Notes under the pieces: generated by a model
What the model was told of the DNA's origin: nothing
Seen by the model: the letters and a program-made list of their open reading frames with translations, nothing else
The model's database searches: none
DNA from: JAZKAR01 sp040389065
GTDB lineage: Bacteria > Pseudomonadota > Gammaproteobacteria > Burkholderiales > Casimicrobiaceae
Direction of reading: 5' to 3'
Length of the DNA stretch: 64,000 nucleotides
Assembly: GCA_040389065.1 (NCBI GenBank)
Contig: JAZKAR010000009.1
Span: forward strand, 124,001-188,000
Shown here: positions 26,810 through 36,743 of the stretch, piece by piece
Position numbering within the stretch: the stretch's first letter is position 1
Layout: each line of letters opens with the position of its first letter
Position numbers and translations under genes: made by a program

Positions 26810-28225
26810 TTAGGTTTGATGTTTCACCCAATCACACGCTTCTTCTACACGGCTTACGCCTATTAATTCCATTCCATCAATCATGCCGCCTTTAGCTGAT
26901 GCTCCTTTGAACTTGGGAGGCAAGTTTAATTGCGGAATAATTGCCTGAGTAAATCCTAATTTTGCTGCTTCTCTTATACGCTCTTGCCCTCGCTGTACAG
27001 GACGAACCTCTCCTGATAACCCTACCTCACCAAATACAACCAATTGCGTTGGTAAGGGTCGATTCATTAACGAAGAGTACACCGCTAACACTAAAGCCAA
27101 ATCGGCAGCAGGCTCAGTAATTTTTACGCCGCCGACTGCATTCACAAATACATCTGATTGCCCTGTAGATAAACCTACATGCCTATTTAAAACAGCGAGC
27201 AGTAACGCTAAACGGCTTGACTCCAGGCCTACCGATAAACGGCGCGCTCCTGTAGATTGTGAATCGTCTGTTAATGCTTGAATTTCTACTAATAATGTCC
27301 GGCTTCCCTCAAGGGTAGCCATGACTGCACTTCCTGGTACAGGTTGCGCATGACGGTTAAGAAATAATGCTGAAGGATTACTTACTTCTTTTAATCCTCT
27401 CTCACCCATTGAGAAAACGCCTAACTCATTTGCTGCACCAAAACGGTTTTTAATAGCGCGAACGAGACGAAAACTTGAGTGGGTATCACCTTCAAAATAT
27501 AAAACAGTATCTACAATATGCTCAAGAACTCTAGGCCCAGCCAGCGTGCCATCTTTTGTAACGTGGCCCACTAAAATAACGCTAATTCCTTTTATTTTTG
27601 CCATTCGTGTCAACGCTGCCGCGCACTCTCTTACTTGGGCAACGCTACCAGGTGCTGATGTTAACGTTTCAGTAAACATCGTTTGTATGGAATCAACAAC
27701 TACGATGTTAGGATAACGTGATTCAATAACATTTAAAATAGTTTCTAACCGCGTTTCTGCTAGCAATGGAATAGGTAGATCTTTTAGCCCTAAGCGATTC
27801 GCTCTTAACGCCACCTGCTGAGCAGACTCTTCGCCCGTTACATATAACGCTTGAAGAGTATTACCTTGCTTAACGGTTAATGCCGCCAAACTTTGTAGCA
27901 AAAGTGTAGATTTTCCGATACCCGGGTCGCCCCCCAATAAGACCACACCCCCAGGCACAACCCCGCCGCCTAAAACTCTATCTAATTCTTGTATGCCTGT
28001 TGACCAACGCGGGCATTCCTGCGCTTCGACTTCACCTAAAATAACGACTTCAGAGCGTGGCGCTAATGAAGCTTGAGCGCGTACCTTTTGCGCGGAAGCA
28101 GTTTGGTAGCTACGTTGCTCTTGCAACGTATTCCACTCCCCGCATTGAGGGCATTGGCCTTGCCATTTCAAAAGCTCAGCTCCGCAGGCACTGCATACGA
28201 ATATCGATTTAGACTTTACAGCCAC
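26810..28225 (-). CDS. radA: DNA repair protein RadA (Sms)
   Basis: 471 residues. The N-terminal four-cysteine zinc finger is CSACG...CPQCG (about 11-30). The RecA-like ATPase has Walker A GGDPGIGKST (about 98-107), the RadA-specific KNRFG motif (near residue 259) and a C-terminal Lon-protease-like domain without a catalytic role. RadA helps branch migration and processing of recombination intermediates. Length and motifs are normal. It follows rfaE1 on the opposite side of a 140-base spacer and is transcribed toward scpB. Confidence 0.95.
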   Translation of the reverse strand: MAVKSKSIFVCSACGAELLKWQGQCPQCGEWNTLQEQRSYQTASAQKVRAQASLAPRSEVVILGEVEAQECPRWSTGIQELDRVLGGGVVPGGVVLLGGDPGIGKSTLLLQSLAALTVKQGNTLQALYVTGEESAQQVALRANRLGLKDLPIPLLAETRLETILNVIESRYPNIVVVDSIQTMFTETLTSAPGSVAQVRECAAALTRMAKIKGISVILVGHVTKDGTLAGPRVLEHIVDTVLYFEGDTHSSFRLVRAIKNRFGAANELGVFSMGERGLKEVSNPSALFLNRHAQPVPGSAVMATLEGSRTLLVEIQALTDDSQSTGARRLSVGLESSRLALLLAVLNRHVGLSTGQSDVFVNAVGGVKITEPAADLALVLAVYSSLMNRPLPTQLVVFGEVGLSGEVRPVQRGQERIREAAKLGFTQAIIPQLNLPPKFKGASAKGGMIDGMELIGVSRVEEACDWVKHQT

Positions 28226-28366
28226 CAGATCTACTCAAACTTTCTTATTCAAACATTCTTAAATACCTTTAAAATCATAAAAGCTTCATACTTTATGTTG
28301 ATAGTAAAGGCATCGGCAATTTAATATTTTAAGAAGCGCTCATGGGTATGCACAATGCATGATAAT

Positions 28367-29362
28367 TTACTCTGCCGCCTTACCCCATAACTCCGATGGA
28401 TGCACTACCGCTGTACCTAGCTTTCCTACTACTATTCCTGCAGCACGGTTTGCCCATTGCACAGCTTGCGGTAATGGCATTTTAACAGCCATTAAAGCTC
28501 CTAACACTGCAATTACCGTATCACCTGCACCGGTAACATCGTAAACTTCTCTCGCTTGTGTAGGAATATATAAAACTTCACCCTCTGTAAAAAGCGTCAT
28601 TCCCTCTTCTGAGCGTGTTAACAACAACGCTTTTAGCTCTAAATGCTGGCGTAGCTGTTGAACTTTATCAATTAATTGTGTTTCATTTGCCCATTTACCA
28701 ACCACAATGGCTAATTCAGCACAGTTAGGGGTTAAAATCGTTGCACCACGATAACGCTCGTAATCAGAACCTTTAGGATCGACTAATACAGGAATCTCAC
28801 GATCGCGTGCGCTCTTGATCATGTTTACAATATACCTTAAGGCCCCTTTGCCATAATCTGACAAAATCACCAAATCGGTTTGATCAAGCTTTTGCTCATA
28901 ATCTTGTAATTTAGCATCTAATGCAAGAGAATTTGGCTCATTTTCAAAATCAATTCGAATTAATTGTTGTTGGCGTGATACCACGCGCAATTTAACCGTG
29001 GTAGGCAAACGTGAATCTTTTTGAAAAAAACTTTTTACTCCAAAGCTTTCTACACAATCTCGTAGAATTTCACCTGCCTCATCATCACCTACCACACTTA
29101 GTAGATTAACTTGGCTTCCCAGCGCCGCAATATTTCTAGCCACGTTTGCTGCGCCACCAGGACGCTCTTCACTACTATCAACCTTAACGATTGGCACCGG
29201 CGCTTCAGGAGAAATTCTATCTACTTGCCCAAACCAGTAGCGGTCTAGCATGACATCTCCTGCTACCAGCAGCTGAGCCTTAGCCAGATTTTCTACCCAA
29301 TAAGCATAGCCATCATGAGCTGAAAAAATATTTACATTATCGTGCTTATTTTGCATCCCCAT
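28367..29362 (-). CDS. rfaE1: D-glycero-beta-D-manno-heptose-7-phosphate kinase (HldE kinase domain, stand-alone)
   Basis: 331 residues of the PfkB/ribokinase fold. It phosphorylates heptose 7-phosphate at C1 for the LPS inner core. The signature DVMLDRYWFGQVDRISPEAP (about 37-56), RPGGAANVARN (about 67-77) and the C-terminal GAGDT box with catalytic Asp (DVTGAGDTVIAVLGA, about 272-286) are present. The protein ends after this domain, so the adenylyltransferase half of E. coli HldE is absent and must be a separate gene (rfaE2). Split genes are usual in Betaproteobacteria. Confidence 0.93.
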   Translation of the reverse strand: MGMQNKHDNVNIFSAHDGYAYWVENLAKAQLLVAGDVMLDRYWFGQVDRISPEAPVPIVKVDSSEERPGGAANVARNIAALGSQVNLLSVVGDDEAGEILRDCVESFGVKSFFQKDSRLPTTVKLRVVSRQQQLIRIDFENEPNSLALDAKLQDYEQKLDQTDLVILSDYGKGALRYIVNMIKSARDREIPVLVDPKGSDYERYRGATILTPNCAELAIVVGKWANETQLIDKVQQLRQHLELKALLLTRSEEGMTLFTEGEVLYIPTQAREVYDVTGAGDTVIAVLGALMAVKMPLPQAVQWANRAAGIVVGKLGTAVVHPSELWGKAAE

Positions 29363-29545
29363 ACCAATTCTTATTAATAAGTGAGCGATACGCCTTCTGT
29401 ATTTTGATGCGCTTTTTACAATACAAAAACCTAGTATGCTAATTTTTTAGAGCTTACGAACAGTTGCTCCAATAGAGCGGCACAAGCAATGCAATAGATC
29501 TAATGGTCTAGCATTTTTAGAAGAAAATTTGTGTGCGTTATACTT

Positions 29546-29653
29546 TTAGAAATTACGCAATTGGCTTCTATCAAGGCTTAGCAGCGCGCACGACACAAGA
29601 GGTAGATCAAGTTGCCAACACTTGTTAAGCGAAATCAACGGCGTAACTTCTAA
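29546..29653 (+). mobile_element. MITE-like element, family A, copy 2
   Basis: The ends are TAGAAATTACGCAATTG and a GGCGTAACTTCTA right arm with TA at both tips. The interior has CTATCAAGGCTTA and GATCAAGTTGCCAA, shared with other copies. It sits between the LptM-like gene and rfaE1, 184 bases upstream of the rfaE1 start. Confidence 0.7.
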
Positions 29654-29733
29654 TATTCATAACGCTCATTGGCATCAACTAACTCAAATAACGCATAGAT
29701 AGATAGATAGTTAGTTAAAATACACGCTCAGCT

Positions 29734-29946
29734 TTATCCAAGTATTTTTTCAAACGTATTGGAATGCTGAGCATTTGTTTTCTCAGGCAGTACTAAGGCT
29801 CCCTTCATGCCGCAGGCAGATAATATTACGCCAGTACTCATAACTCCTATAACTGAACGTCTAAAATATAATTGCCTAACACTAGATATACGACTTACTA
29901 TTTTTTGGTATATTTTCAAGCTTAACTTTACCTTTTCTTCATGCAC
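29734..29946 (-). CDS. Small LptM-like lipoprotein
   Basis: A 70-residue protein with basic residues before a short hydrophobic stretch and a lipobox (ILSAC, Cys near residue 45). The mature start is CGMKGALVLPEK, close to the CG-x-K-G-P-L-x-L-P signature of LptM (YifL), which in E. coli binds LptD and helps its oxidative maturation. The Pro of the signature is Ala here. The signal region is unusually long; an internal start is possible. In many Gammaproteobacteria lptM precedes lysA; here it lies downstream of exbD and upstream of rfaE1, both LPS/envelope genes. Confidence 0.6.
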   Translation of the reverse strand: MHEEKVKLSLKIYQKIVSRISSVRQLYFRRSVIGVMSTGVILSACGMKGALVLPEKTNAQHSNTFEKILG

Positions 29947-30113
29947 TTCAAATTTTTTGTTTTTTTGATCTGTTTACATCCAATGCTTTTCTTAAGCTGA
30001 TTCATAAAATCATACTAGGCAGCATCTACAATTACTTTTTACATGGCATAACTGATTTATCCACACTTCAGATAAACAAATATGCCCTACACTAACAGTG
30101 TTAACTTAACTCA

Positions 30114-30572
30114 TTATTTTGAAGAAGGTGTATCTGCCTGAGTGGCAAATGTAATGTTGGCTATGCCGGCTTTATTGGCTGCCTCCATCACATTGACAAC
30201 CGATTGATGGGTTGCTTGAGCATCAGCATTAATGACTATAATTAATGGCTCTACAATTTTAGTACGTTGCTCTTTCGCTTTTTGAAGAACGTCTGCCAGG
30301 CTATCAACAGATGTGCCTGCTGCTAAATGTATGCCATCTACTTTATAGGCTCCCGTTGATTGAATACCTATATAGACTTCTCGTCCTTTTGTTTGAGATA
30401 CTTCTTTCGCTTGCTGCCCTCCCATCGGAAGAGTAATTTGCAGTTCACTGAAACGATCATAGGTAGTGGTTTGCATTAAAAAAATGATAATGACCAAAAA
30501 TAGGTCAATCATAGGAATTAAATTAATTTCAGGCTCGTCGTGTCCTGTACGTCCTCGCATTGAAAAACGCAT
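30114..30572 (-). CDS. exbD: ExbD/TolR-family biopolymer transport protein
   Basis: 152 residues, with one N-terminal membrane helix (about 20-38, INLIPMIDLFLVIIIFLM) that carries the conserved channel Asp (D23), then a periplasmic domain. With ExbB it forms the proton-driven motor that energises TonB-type transport. It follows exbB by 5 bases. No tonB is present next to it. In Burkholderia-like genomes exbB-exbD are followed by lpxK and kdsB; these are missing here. Confidence 0.92.
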   Translation of the reverse strand: MRFSMRGRTGHDEPEINLIPMIDLFLVIIIFLMQTTTYDRFSELQITLPMGGQQAKEVSQTKGREVYIGIQSTGAYKVDGIHLAAGTSVDSLADVLQKAKEQRTKIVEPLIIVINADAQATHQSVVNVMEAANKAGIANITFATQADTPSSK

Positions 30573-30577
30573 GATGG

Positions 30578-31195
30578 TTATTCTACTAAGGTGGATTGAT
30601 GATGAACCAACTCTACCAACTGTAAAGCTTGACGCTCCATTTCCATAATCATTCCATCAACTTTAGATCTAAAGTATCGGTAAAATATTAATGTTGGAAT
30701 CGCCACAATTAAACCTGCCGCCGTATTATATAAAGCTAAGGCTATACCGTGCGCTAACTGTTGCGGGTTAGAACTTGCGCCAGACTGAGCACCAAAAATA
30801 TCAATCATTCCAAACACTGTACCCAGTAATCCTAACAATGGTGCCATAGAGGCAATCGTTGCTAATGTAGGTAAAAAACGCTCTAATTCATGCGCTACCA
30901 TTCGACCTGAGGACTCTATTGATTCTTTCATTACTTCTCTCGGTGCACGCACATAGCGTAACCCGCTAGCCAATACATGCCCTAACATACCTTCTTCAGC
31001 CACGCGCTGTACTAACTCGCCTGTAACACCTCCCCCACGCTCAACTTCTGCTCGAATTCGATTAATTAAATCAGGAGATAAAACTTTGTCTTTCTTTAAA
31101 AACCAAAACCGCTCTAATACTAAAGCTAAAGCAACAACAGAAGATAACACAATCGGCCAAATCGTCCATCCTGAAGACTGAATTACTGCCCACAT
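30578..31195 (-). CDS. exbB: ExbB/TolQ/MotA-family proton channel protein
   Basis: 205 residues with three membrane helices (about 10-27, 115-140 and 155-178). The family segment LPTLATIASMAPLLGLLGTVFGMIDIF (starts about residue 108) and the GLIVAIPTLIFYRYF segment are intact. It forms the pentameric proton channel around ExbD in the inner membrane. The start lies 53 bases downstream of a family A repeat element. Confidence 0.93.
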   Translation of the reverse strand: MWAVIQSSGWTIWPIVLSSVVALALVLERFWFLKKDKVLSPDLINRIRAEVERGGGVTGELVQRVAEEGMLGHVLASGLRYVRAPREVMKESIESSGRMVAHELERFLPTLATIASMAPLLGLLGTVFGMIDIFGAQSGASSNPQQLAHGIALALYNTAAGLIVAIPTLIFYRYFRSKVDGMIMEMERQALQLVELVHHQSTLVE

Positions 31196-31248
31196 ACTTT
31201 TTATCCCCTATTCAACACACGCTTAGAAAAACATTTTTTAGCTATATT

Positions 31249-31352
31249 TTAGAAGTTACCAAGTTTAGCTCTATCAAAAAATGGCAATGCAGACAATACA
31301 ACGAGCAAGATAAATTGAATATCCCGATAGAGCCACACTGCGTAACTTCTAA
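31249..31352 (+). mobile_element. MITE-like element, family A, copy 3
   Basis: The ends are TTAGAAGTTACCAAG and CTGCGTAACTTCTAA, with TA tips. The shared interior has GCTCTATCAA and CAATGCAGACAATACAACG. It lies between lpxC and exbB. The left arm carries a C/A change that weakens pairing, so this is probably an old copy. Confidence 0.75.
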
Positions 31353-31544
31353 TTTTATGCTTTACGACAGAACGATCAGCGCTGCCTTTATTTCTACACT
31401 TCAACTAGGTACAGATATTACAAGAAACTATAGAGATTTGACTAAAACTTAGCTTGTTTACCTTTATTCATAGCCTTCAAGCATTCCTATTTACAACACT
31501 CTGCGATAAAGTCACCCTTTATTCGTGTTGTGTATAGGGTTTCA

Positions 31545-32402
31545 TTAATAGGTATAACTCCATGCTGTGGTATCAGAAATTAATGCTCTCAATAATTGAT
31601 TATTTAATGCATGACCTGATTTATACGCCTTAAACGATGCTTTTAAAGGTGCGCCTAAAATATATAAATCTCCCAGTGCATCAAGTACTTTATGTCGTAC
31701 CAACTCATCTGGATAACGCATACCTTCTGGGTTAAGTACTTCGAACTCATCGAGTACCACTGCGCTACTAAAACTGCCTCCACGCGCCAAACCCTGACTT
31801 CTTAATGCTTCAACCTCATGCACAAAACCAAAGGTTCTTGCTCGCCCAACCTCTTCTAAATAAAGATCGCGCTTTACTTCAAAACATACGGTATCAGGAG
31901 AATTTTTAACAACGGCTTGCGGAAAATCAATCGTAAACTGAATTTTATAACCATCATAAGGCTCAAGTTGCGCCCATTTACCATCAGGCGTTTCAACTCT
32001 AATTAAGCGATTTACTGAAACGTATCGACGCAACGCGGTTTGCTGGCAAATACCTGCGCGCGTAATTAACCAAACAATGGGAGCTGAACTGCCATCCCAA
32101 ATAGGCATCTCTTCACCATCAATATCCACATACGCATTATCAATTTCCATACCTGCAAAAGCAGATAGCACATGCTCTACTGTCATAACAGTAATATTTC
32201 CCTCACCTACACATGTACATAACCGAGTTTCATACACACTGAAAGGATCAGTTTTAACAGGCAACCATTCTTGATTGATAAGACGTCGGAATACAATTCC
32301 TGTGGATTCAGGAGCAGGATGAAAGGTGACAGAAACGGGACGACCGGTATGGAGCCCCACACCGGTCGTTGAAACGCTAGAATTTAAGGTATGTTGCAAC
32401 AA
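31545..32402 (-). CDS. lpxC: UDP-3-O-acyl-N-acetylglucosamine deacetylase
   Basis: 285 residues. It catalyses the committed, zinc-dependent step of lipid A synthesis in the cytosol. The zinc His is seen in VMTVEHVLSAF (about residue 77), with further ligands in LVRHKVLDALGD (His and Asp, about 237-245) and the catalytic His in SGHALNN (about 264). It is some 20 residues shorter than the E. coli enzyme but has all catalytic residues. It follows ftsZ, the usual end of the dcw cluster. Confidence 0.94.
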   Translation of the reverse strand: MLQHTLNSSVSTTGVGLHTGRPVSVTFHPAPESTGIVFRRLINQEWLPVKTDPFSVYETRLCTCVGEGNITVMTVEHVLSAFAGMEIDNAYVDIDGEEMPIWDGSSAPIVWLITRAGICQQTALRRYVSVNRLIRVETPDGKWAQLEPYDGYKIQFTIDFPQAVVKNSPDTVCFEVKRDLYLEEVGRARTFGFVHEVEALRSQGLARGGSFSSAVVLDEFEVLNPEGMRYPDELVRHKVLDALGDLYILGAPLKASFKAYKSGHALNNQLLRALISDTTAWSYTY

Positions 32403-32493
32403 GATTTACCTACTATTCCGCATAAATTTTGCATGAAGAAGTTTATAAGAACGCTGGCTTATTGACACAATAAATCAGCGTCATCCTCTAAAA

Positions 32494-33708
32494 CTAATCC
32501 GCCTGCTTACGCAAAAAAGCAGGTATTTCTAATGTTTCCATTCCTGAAGAAGGAGTTGAATAATTAGGATGATGATAAGCTGTAGGAGCATTATTAGGAG
32601 CAGAAGGAGGAACAGCTGCACCGCCTCTACGTGCATTACGAATCACTGCGGGTGTTTCTAAAGAGTGATAATCAATACTATCTTCTGTACTACTACCATC
32701 ATTACGGGAAGGAGTACGCGCTGCAACAGCTCCTGCACGAGGGCTAGAAGGATTACCCAAACCTGTAGCAACAATGGTTACTCTTAAATCGTCGCCCATT
32801 GCTTCATCAATTACAGTACCCACAATAACCATTGCGTCTTCAGCAGCAAAACTACGTACTGTATTACCAACCTCATGAAACTCACGCATTTTAAGACTTG
32901 CATTTGAGGTAATATTAACCAATATTCCTCGTGCACCATAAAGATTGACATCTTCAAGCAGTGGGCTTGCTACCGCTTGCTCTGCTGCAATGCGAGCACG
33001 ATCTGGGCCACGTGCCAAACCTGAACCCATCATCGCCATACCGACTTCAGACATTACTGTACGCACATCGGCAAAATCAACGTTCACAATACCTGAATTA
33101 TTAATAACTTCAGCTATACCAGATACTGCACCGTGCAACACATCATTTGCTGCTGCATAACCTTCTAGCAGCGTTGCATCTTCACCCAATACTTGCATCA
33201 GCTTTTCATTGGGTACAATAATAAGTGAATCTACACGCTTTGATAATTCATCAATACCTTGTTGAGCAATCAGTTTACGACGCCCTAATTCCATTTCAAA
33301 GGGACGTGTCACTACAGCAACCGTTAAAATTCCCATTTCTTTCGCTACTTCAGCGACAATAGGAGCAGCTCCTGTTCCTGTACCACCGCCCATTCCAGCA
33401 GTAATAAATACCATATTCGCGCCTTTTAGGCACCCAGCAATGGTATCACGGTCTTCAAGCGCTGCTTGCCGTCCAATTTCTGGATTAGCACCAGCACCAA
33501 GACCACGGGTTAAATTAGTTCCTAGTTGAAGGGTAGTACCTGCCAAACTGCGCTTTAGCGCTTGAGCATCAGTATTACCAGCGATGAATTCAACATTTTG
33601 AACACCTTTGCGGACCATGTGATCTACAGCATTGCCGCCGCAGCCGCCAACGCCGATCACTTTGATCACAGCCTCCTGACCGACAGTCTGATCAATCACC
33701 TCAAACAT
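32494..33708 (-). CDS. ftsZ: Cell division GTPase FtsZ
   Basis: 404 residues. The tubulin signature GGGTGTGAAP (about 107-116), the N-terminal VGGCGGNAVDHM, and the T7 catalytic loop region (NVDFADVRTVM, about 208-218) are present. A variable, Pro/Ser/Asn-rich linker follows from about 320, and the conserved C-terminal peptide LEIPAFLRKQ binds FtsA and ZipA-like partners. FtsZ polymerises into the division ring at the membrane. It follows ftsA by 75 bases. Confidence 0.97.
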   Translation of the reverse strand: MFEVIDQTVGQEAVIKVIGVGGCGGNAVDHMVRKGVQNVEFIAGNTDAQALKRSLAGTTLQLGTNLTRGLGAGANPEIGRQAALEDRDTIAGCLKGANMVFITAGMGGGTGTGAAPIVAEVAKEMGILTVAVVTRPFEMELGRRKLIAQQGIDELSKRVDSLIIVPNEKLMQVLGEDATLLEGYAAANDVLHGAVSGIAEVINNSGIVNVDFADVRTVMSEVGMAMMGSGLARGPDRARIAAEQAVASPLLEDVNLYGARGILVNITSNASLKMREFHEVGNTVRSFAAEDAMVIVGTVIDEAMGDDLRVTIVATGLGNPSSPRAGAVAARTPSRNDGSSTEDSIDYHSLETPAVIRNARRGGAAVPPSAPNNAPTAYHHPNYSTPSSGMETLEIPAFLRKQAD

Positions 33709-33783
33709 AGCTTTTATCTCCCTCTAGGCATACTGGCTCTTTTCCAGCGATACCACAACATATTGACGTTGAACCCCTCAGCG

Positions 33784-35022
33784 CTAGAAATTATTGCTGA
33801 GCCAGCCTCTCATCTTTTCCCAAACACCATGAAAGCTACCAGACTGGGACTTTCCCTGATGTTCGCGGTGTATTTGTTGAAAACCATACAATAATAACCC
33901 AATTGCTGTGGAATAGCGCGGATTATTTACTGCATCAGGCAAACTACTAAATAATGGACTTGAGGGTAAACCTAACCTAACCGGCATGTGAAATACTTCT
34001 TCTGCTAATTCCGCCATACCTTTCAATGATGAACAACCACCAGTTAACACAATACCAGACGTTAAAGTTTCTTCAAATCCACTGCGTCGCAGTTCTGCCT
34101 GAACCAGGGTATATAGCTCTTCCACGCGTGGTTCAATCACTTCTGCGAGTATCTGCTGAGATAACTGGCGAGAGCTCCTATCACCACCGACACTAGGTAC
34201 ATCAATCACTGTATCTGAAGAAGCCATTTGCCGCAAAGCCACACCGTACATACGCTTCAGCTCTTCAGCATCCTTTGTTGGTGTGCGTAAAGCCATAGCG
34301 ATATCATTGGTAACCTGATCACCCGCAATAGGTATGACGGCAGTATGGCGAATAGATCCATTAGAGAAAACCGCTATATCAGTAGTTCCCCCACCAATAT
34401 CAACTAAACATACCCCTAATTCTTTTTCATCTTCAGACAATACAGCATATGAAGAAGCCAGAGGCTGCAATACCAGCTCTTGCACTTCAAGCCCTAAACG
34501 ACGCACACATTTAGTAATGTTATCCGCCGCAGAAACTGCACCAGTGACAATGTGAGCGCGAGCTTCTAAACGCACACCGCTCATACCTAAAGGCTCTTTA
34601 ACGTCTTCCTGACCATCTATAATAAATTCTTGTGGAAGCACATGCAATACTCGCTGATCATTTGCAATCGGCACAGCTTTAGCTGCTTCAATTACACGAT
34701 CCATATCAGACTGTGTAACCTCGCCGTCTTTGATAGCGACCATACCATTTGAATCTCGGCTACGGATATGACTACCCGCTATTCCTGCATATACATGCGT
34801 AATTTTACATCCGGCGATAAACTCAACCTCTTCTAGCACTTTTTGAATACTTGCCATCGTAGCCTCAATATTGACCACAACGCCTTTCTTCAATCCACGC
34901 GAAGGATGCGCACTCACCCCAATAACATTAAGCTTGTTATCTGCGTTAACTTCAGCAACCGCAGCAACAATCTTAGAGGTGCCGATATCTAGTCCGGCAA
35001 TAATATTTTTAGTGTCGCGCAT
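33784..35022 (-). CDS. ftsA: Cell division protein FtsA
   Basis: 412 residues of the actin-like ATPase fold. The phosphate-binding segments AGLDIGTSKIVAAVAE (about 9-24) and VDIGGGTTDIAVF (about 204-216) are present, with the C-terminal amphipathic helix (WEKMRGWLSNNF) that anchors FtsZ filaments to the membrane. Length and order (ftsQ-ftsA-ftsZ) are normal. Confidence 0.97.
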   Translation of the reverse strand: MRDTKNIIAGLDIGTSKIVAAVAEVNADNKLNVIGVSAHPSRGLKKGVVVNIEATMASIQKVLEEVEFIAGCKITHVYAGIAGSHIRSRDSNGMVAIKDGEVTQSDMDRVIEAAKAVPIANDQRVLHVLPQEFIIDGQEDVKEPLGMSGVRLEARAHIVTGAVSAADNITKCVRRLGLEVQELVLQPLASSYAVLSEDEKELGVCLVDIGGGTTDIAVFSNGSIRHTAVIPIAGDQVTNDIAMALRTPTKDAEELKRMYGVALRQMASSDTVIDVPSVGGDRSSRQLSQQILAEVIEPRVEELYTLVQAELRRSGFEETLTSGIVLTGGCSSLKGMAELAEEVFHMPVRLGLPSSPLFSSLPDAVNNPRYSTAIGLLLYGFQQIHREHQGKSQSGSFHGVWEKMRGWLSNNF

Positions 35023-35083
35023 GACCTATACTATCCCCCATCCCCAGACTGACCACCGTTTTAATTAGGGCCCGCCGTTTTAA

Positions 35084-35788
35084 TTAGCGCCGTTTGACTA
35101 CAAAGCCATTATTGTACCTTAAATCCACATATTCTAACTGACCAAAGCGTGTATGCAACACATTTCGATGCGCCCATGCAAATCTTCTTAAGCGCTCTTC
35201 AACATTATCACGCCCCAAAAAAACTTTAACACCTTGATTAACAACTAAAACCAATGCATGCCGCGCAGAAAGGTCTAAACCTGATACTTTTAGACCTAAA
35301 GGCTCTAAATTTTCAACTAGAATACTTTGTCGACGTACTAACTCTTTTTCACTCCCTAATGGCGCTGACCATAGTGGGAGTTTCCCTACCCCTGCATAAT
35401 CAGCGGTAAAAATTTCACCATACGTATTCACTAATCCGCCCTTTGCCCACCGAGCTATAGGCCTATGCTCTTCAAAGTAAATTTCTAGCATGGCTGGCCA
35501 ACGGCGCTTCACAATAACGTGCCGCACCCAAGGTACTGCCCCTAATGCTTCTCTTACTTCGCCTACATTCGCAGTAAAAAAATTTCCTTTTATTGTACGC
35601 TGAATAACGCGCTCAACCTGCACAGGCGAAATATGTTTAACTTCACCCATAATTTTTACATCACCAACCGAAAAACCAGGCCAGCTTAAAATATAGCGTC
35701 CACCAAACCCTAATAAAATACAGGTAGCTATCGCATATAAACAAAAAGCAATATGCCTTAATCGTGTGGGTTGATTCCAAATTTTCAC
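35084..35788 (-). CDS. ftsQ: Cell division protein FtsQ
   Basis: 234 residues. There is one membrane helix (about 11-32), a POTRA domain (FSVGDVKIMGEVKHISPVQVE, starting about 36) and the FtsQ/DivIB beta domain. It belongs to the FtsQBL divisome complex in the inner membrane. Its start overlaps the murB stop by 4 bases, so the genes are translationally coupled. The ddl gene, which usually lies just upstream of ftsQ, is missing. Confidence 0.93.
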   Translation of the reverse strand: MKIWNQPTRLRHIAFCLYAIATCILLGFGGRYILSWPGFSVGDVKIMGEVKHISPVQVERVIQRTIKGNFFTANVGEVREALGAVPWVRHVIVKRRWPAMLEIYFEEHRPIARWAKGGLVNTYGEIFTADYAGVGKLPLWSAPLGSEKELVRRQSILVENLEPLGLKVSGLDLSARHALVLVVNQGVKVFLGRDNVEERLRRFAWAHRNVLHTRFGQLEYVDLRYNNGFVVKRR

Positions 35789-36732
35789 AATGCTTCTCCA
35801 ATGATTCGAACTTCTGGAATCAATTCAATTCCGCTGCGCTCCTTTACGTGTGCTTTTACTTTCATAATCAAAGTTTCTATATCTGTAGCAGTCGCCTCAC
35901 CTTGCGGATTCACAATAAAATTAGCATGTTTATCGGAAACATAGGCTCCTCCTTGAGCGCATCCTTTCAATCCGCAATACTCAATGACTCGTGCTGCATA
36001 ATCATTATCTGGATTTCTGAAAACCGAACCTGCATTGGGGTAATTTAAAGGCTGCGTTTCCATTCGCTTTGATAAAAAAGCTTTCATTCGATGTTTAGCC
36101 TCACCTGTGCTATCGGCAGGAAAATCAAACCATGCCCCTAAAAAATAATGGGGGCATGCATGCCCCACATAGCAACCCTCAACCTTAACACTTCTGTAAG
36201 CAATCTCATACGCTTCTGGAGAAAGCTCCTGGTAACCTTTCTCAGGTGTAAAAATACTTACACGATGCACATAAGGCCATGTTTCATATCCATAACACCC
36301 TGCATTCATCGCTAAAGCACCACCCACTGTTCCAGGTACCGTTGCCAGCCACTCAGCTTCCCCTAACCCGTATTGAATAGCTAAGCGTGCTACTTTGGGG
36401 CTAGCCACACCAGCACCTGCAAAGATTAACCCTTTGCCATTTTTTGCATGAGAAGTTGCTTGCCACTCAAGCTGCGTTAAAGCATGGTGCATACAGAGAA
36501 TAATACCGGGATACCCTCCATCACGCACTAGCAGATTACTTCCTAAACCAATTGGATAAATCTTAGGAAACGCCTCGCCAATATTACATACCTCCTCAAA
36601 CCAGCGAACTAAACTTTCTTGATTTTGCGGTTTAAAAAACCAGCGCGCTTTCCCACCTGCCCGCCAAGATACATAGGATGCCATAGACTCATTTTCAAGC
36701 CAAAGCCCTAACTCTAACGCTGGTACTATCAC
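35785..36732 (-). CDS. murB: UDP-N-acetylenolpyruvoylglucosamine reductase
   Basis: 315 residues. An FAD-dependent enzyme making UDP-MurNAc. The FAD-binding segments GLGSNLLVRDGG (about 62-73) and PGTVGGALAMNAGCYG (about 133-148) are present, with the catalytic Ser region NAGSVFRNP (about 235-243) and the C-terminal IPEVRIIGE glutamate. The GSVFRNP form and length fit the shorter (type II-like) MurB better than the E. coli type. It lies 11 bases after murC. Confidence 0.95.
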   Translation of the reverse strand: MIVPALELGLWLENESMASYVSWRAGGKARWFFKPQNQESLVRWFEEVCNIGEAFPKIYPIGLGSNLLVRDGGYPGIILCMHHALTQLEWQATSHAKNGKGLIFAGAGVASPKVARLAIQYGLGEAEWLATVPGTVGGALAMNAGCYGYETWPYVHRVSIFTPEKGYQELSPEAYEIAYRSVKVEGCYVGHACPHYFLGAWFDFPADSTGEAKHRMKAFLSKRMETQPLNYPNAGSVFRNPDNDYAARVIEYCGLKGCAQGGAYVSDKHANFIVNPQGEATATDIETLIMKVKAHVKERSGIELIPEVRIIGEAL

Positions 36733-36743
36733 GCTTTAAACTC

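Noticed and set aside
29446..29545. A possible seventh family A copy: TTAGAGCTTACGAACAGTTGCTCC followed by CAATGCAA
   Set aside because: Only a loose match to the left end and no recognisable right end; could be chance or a remnant too decayed to call.
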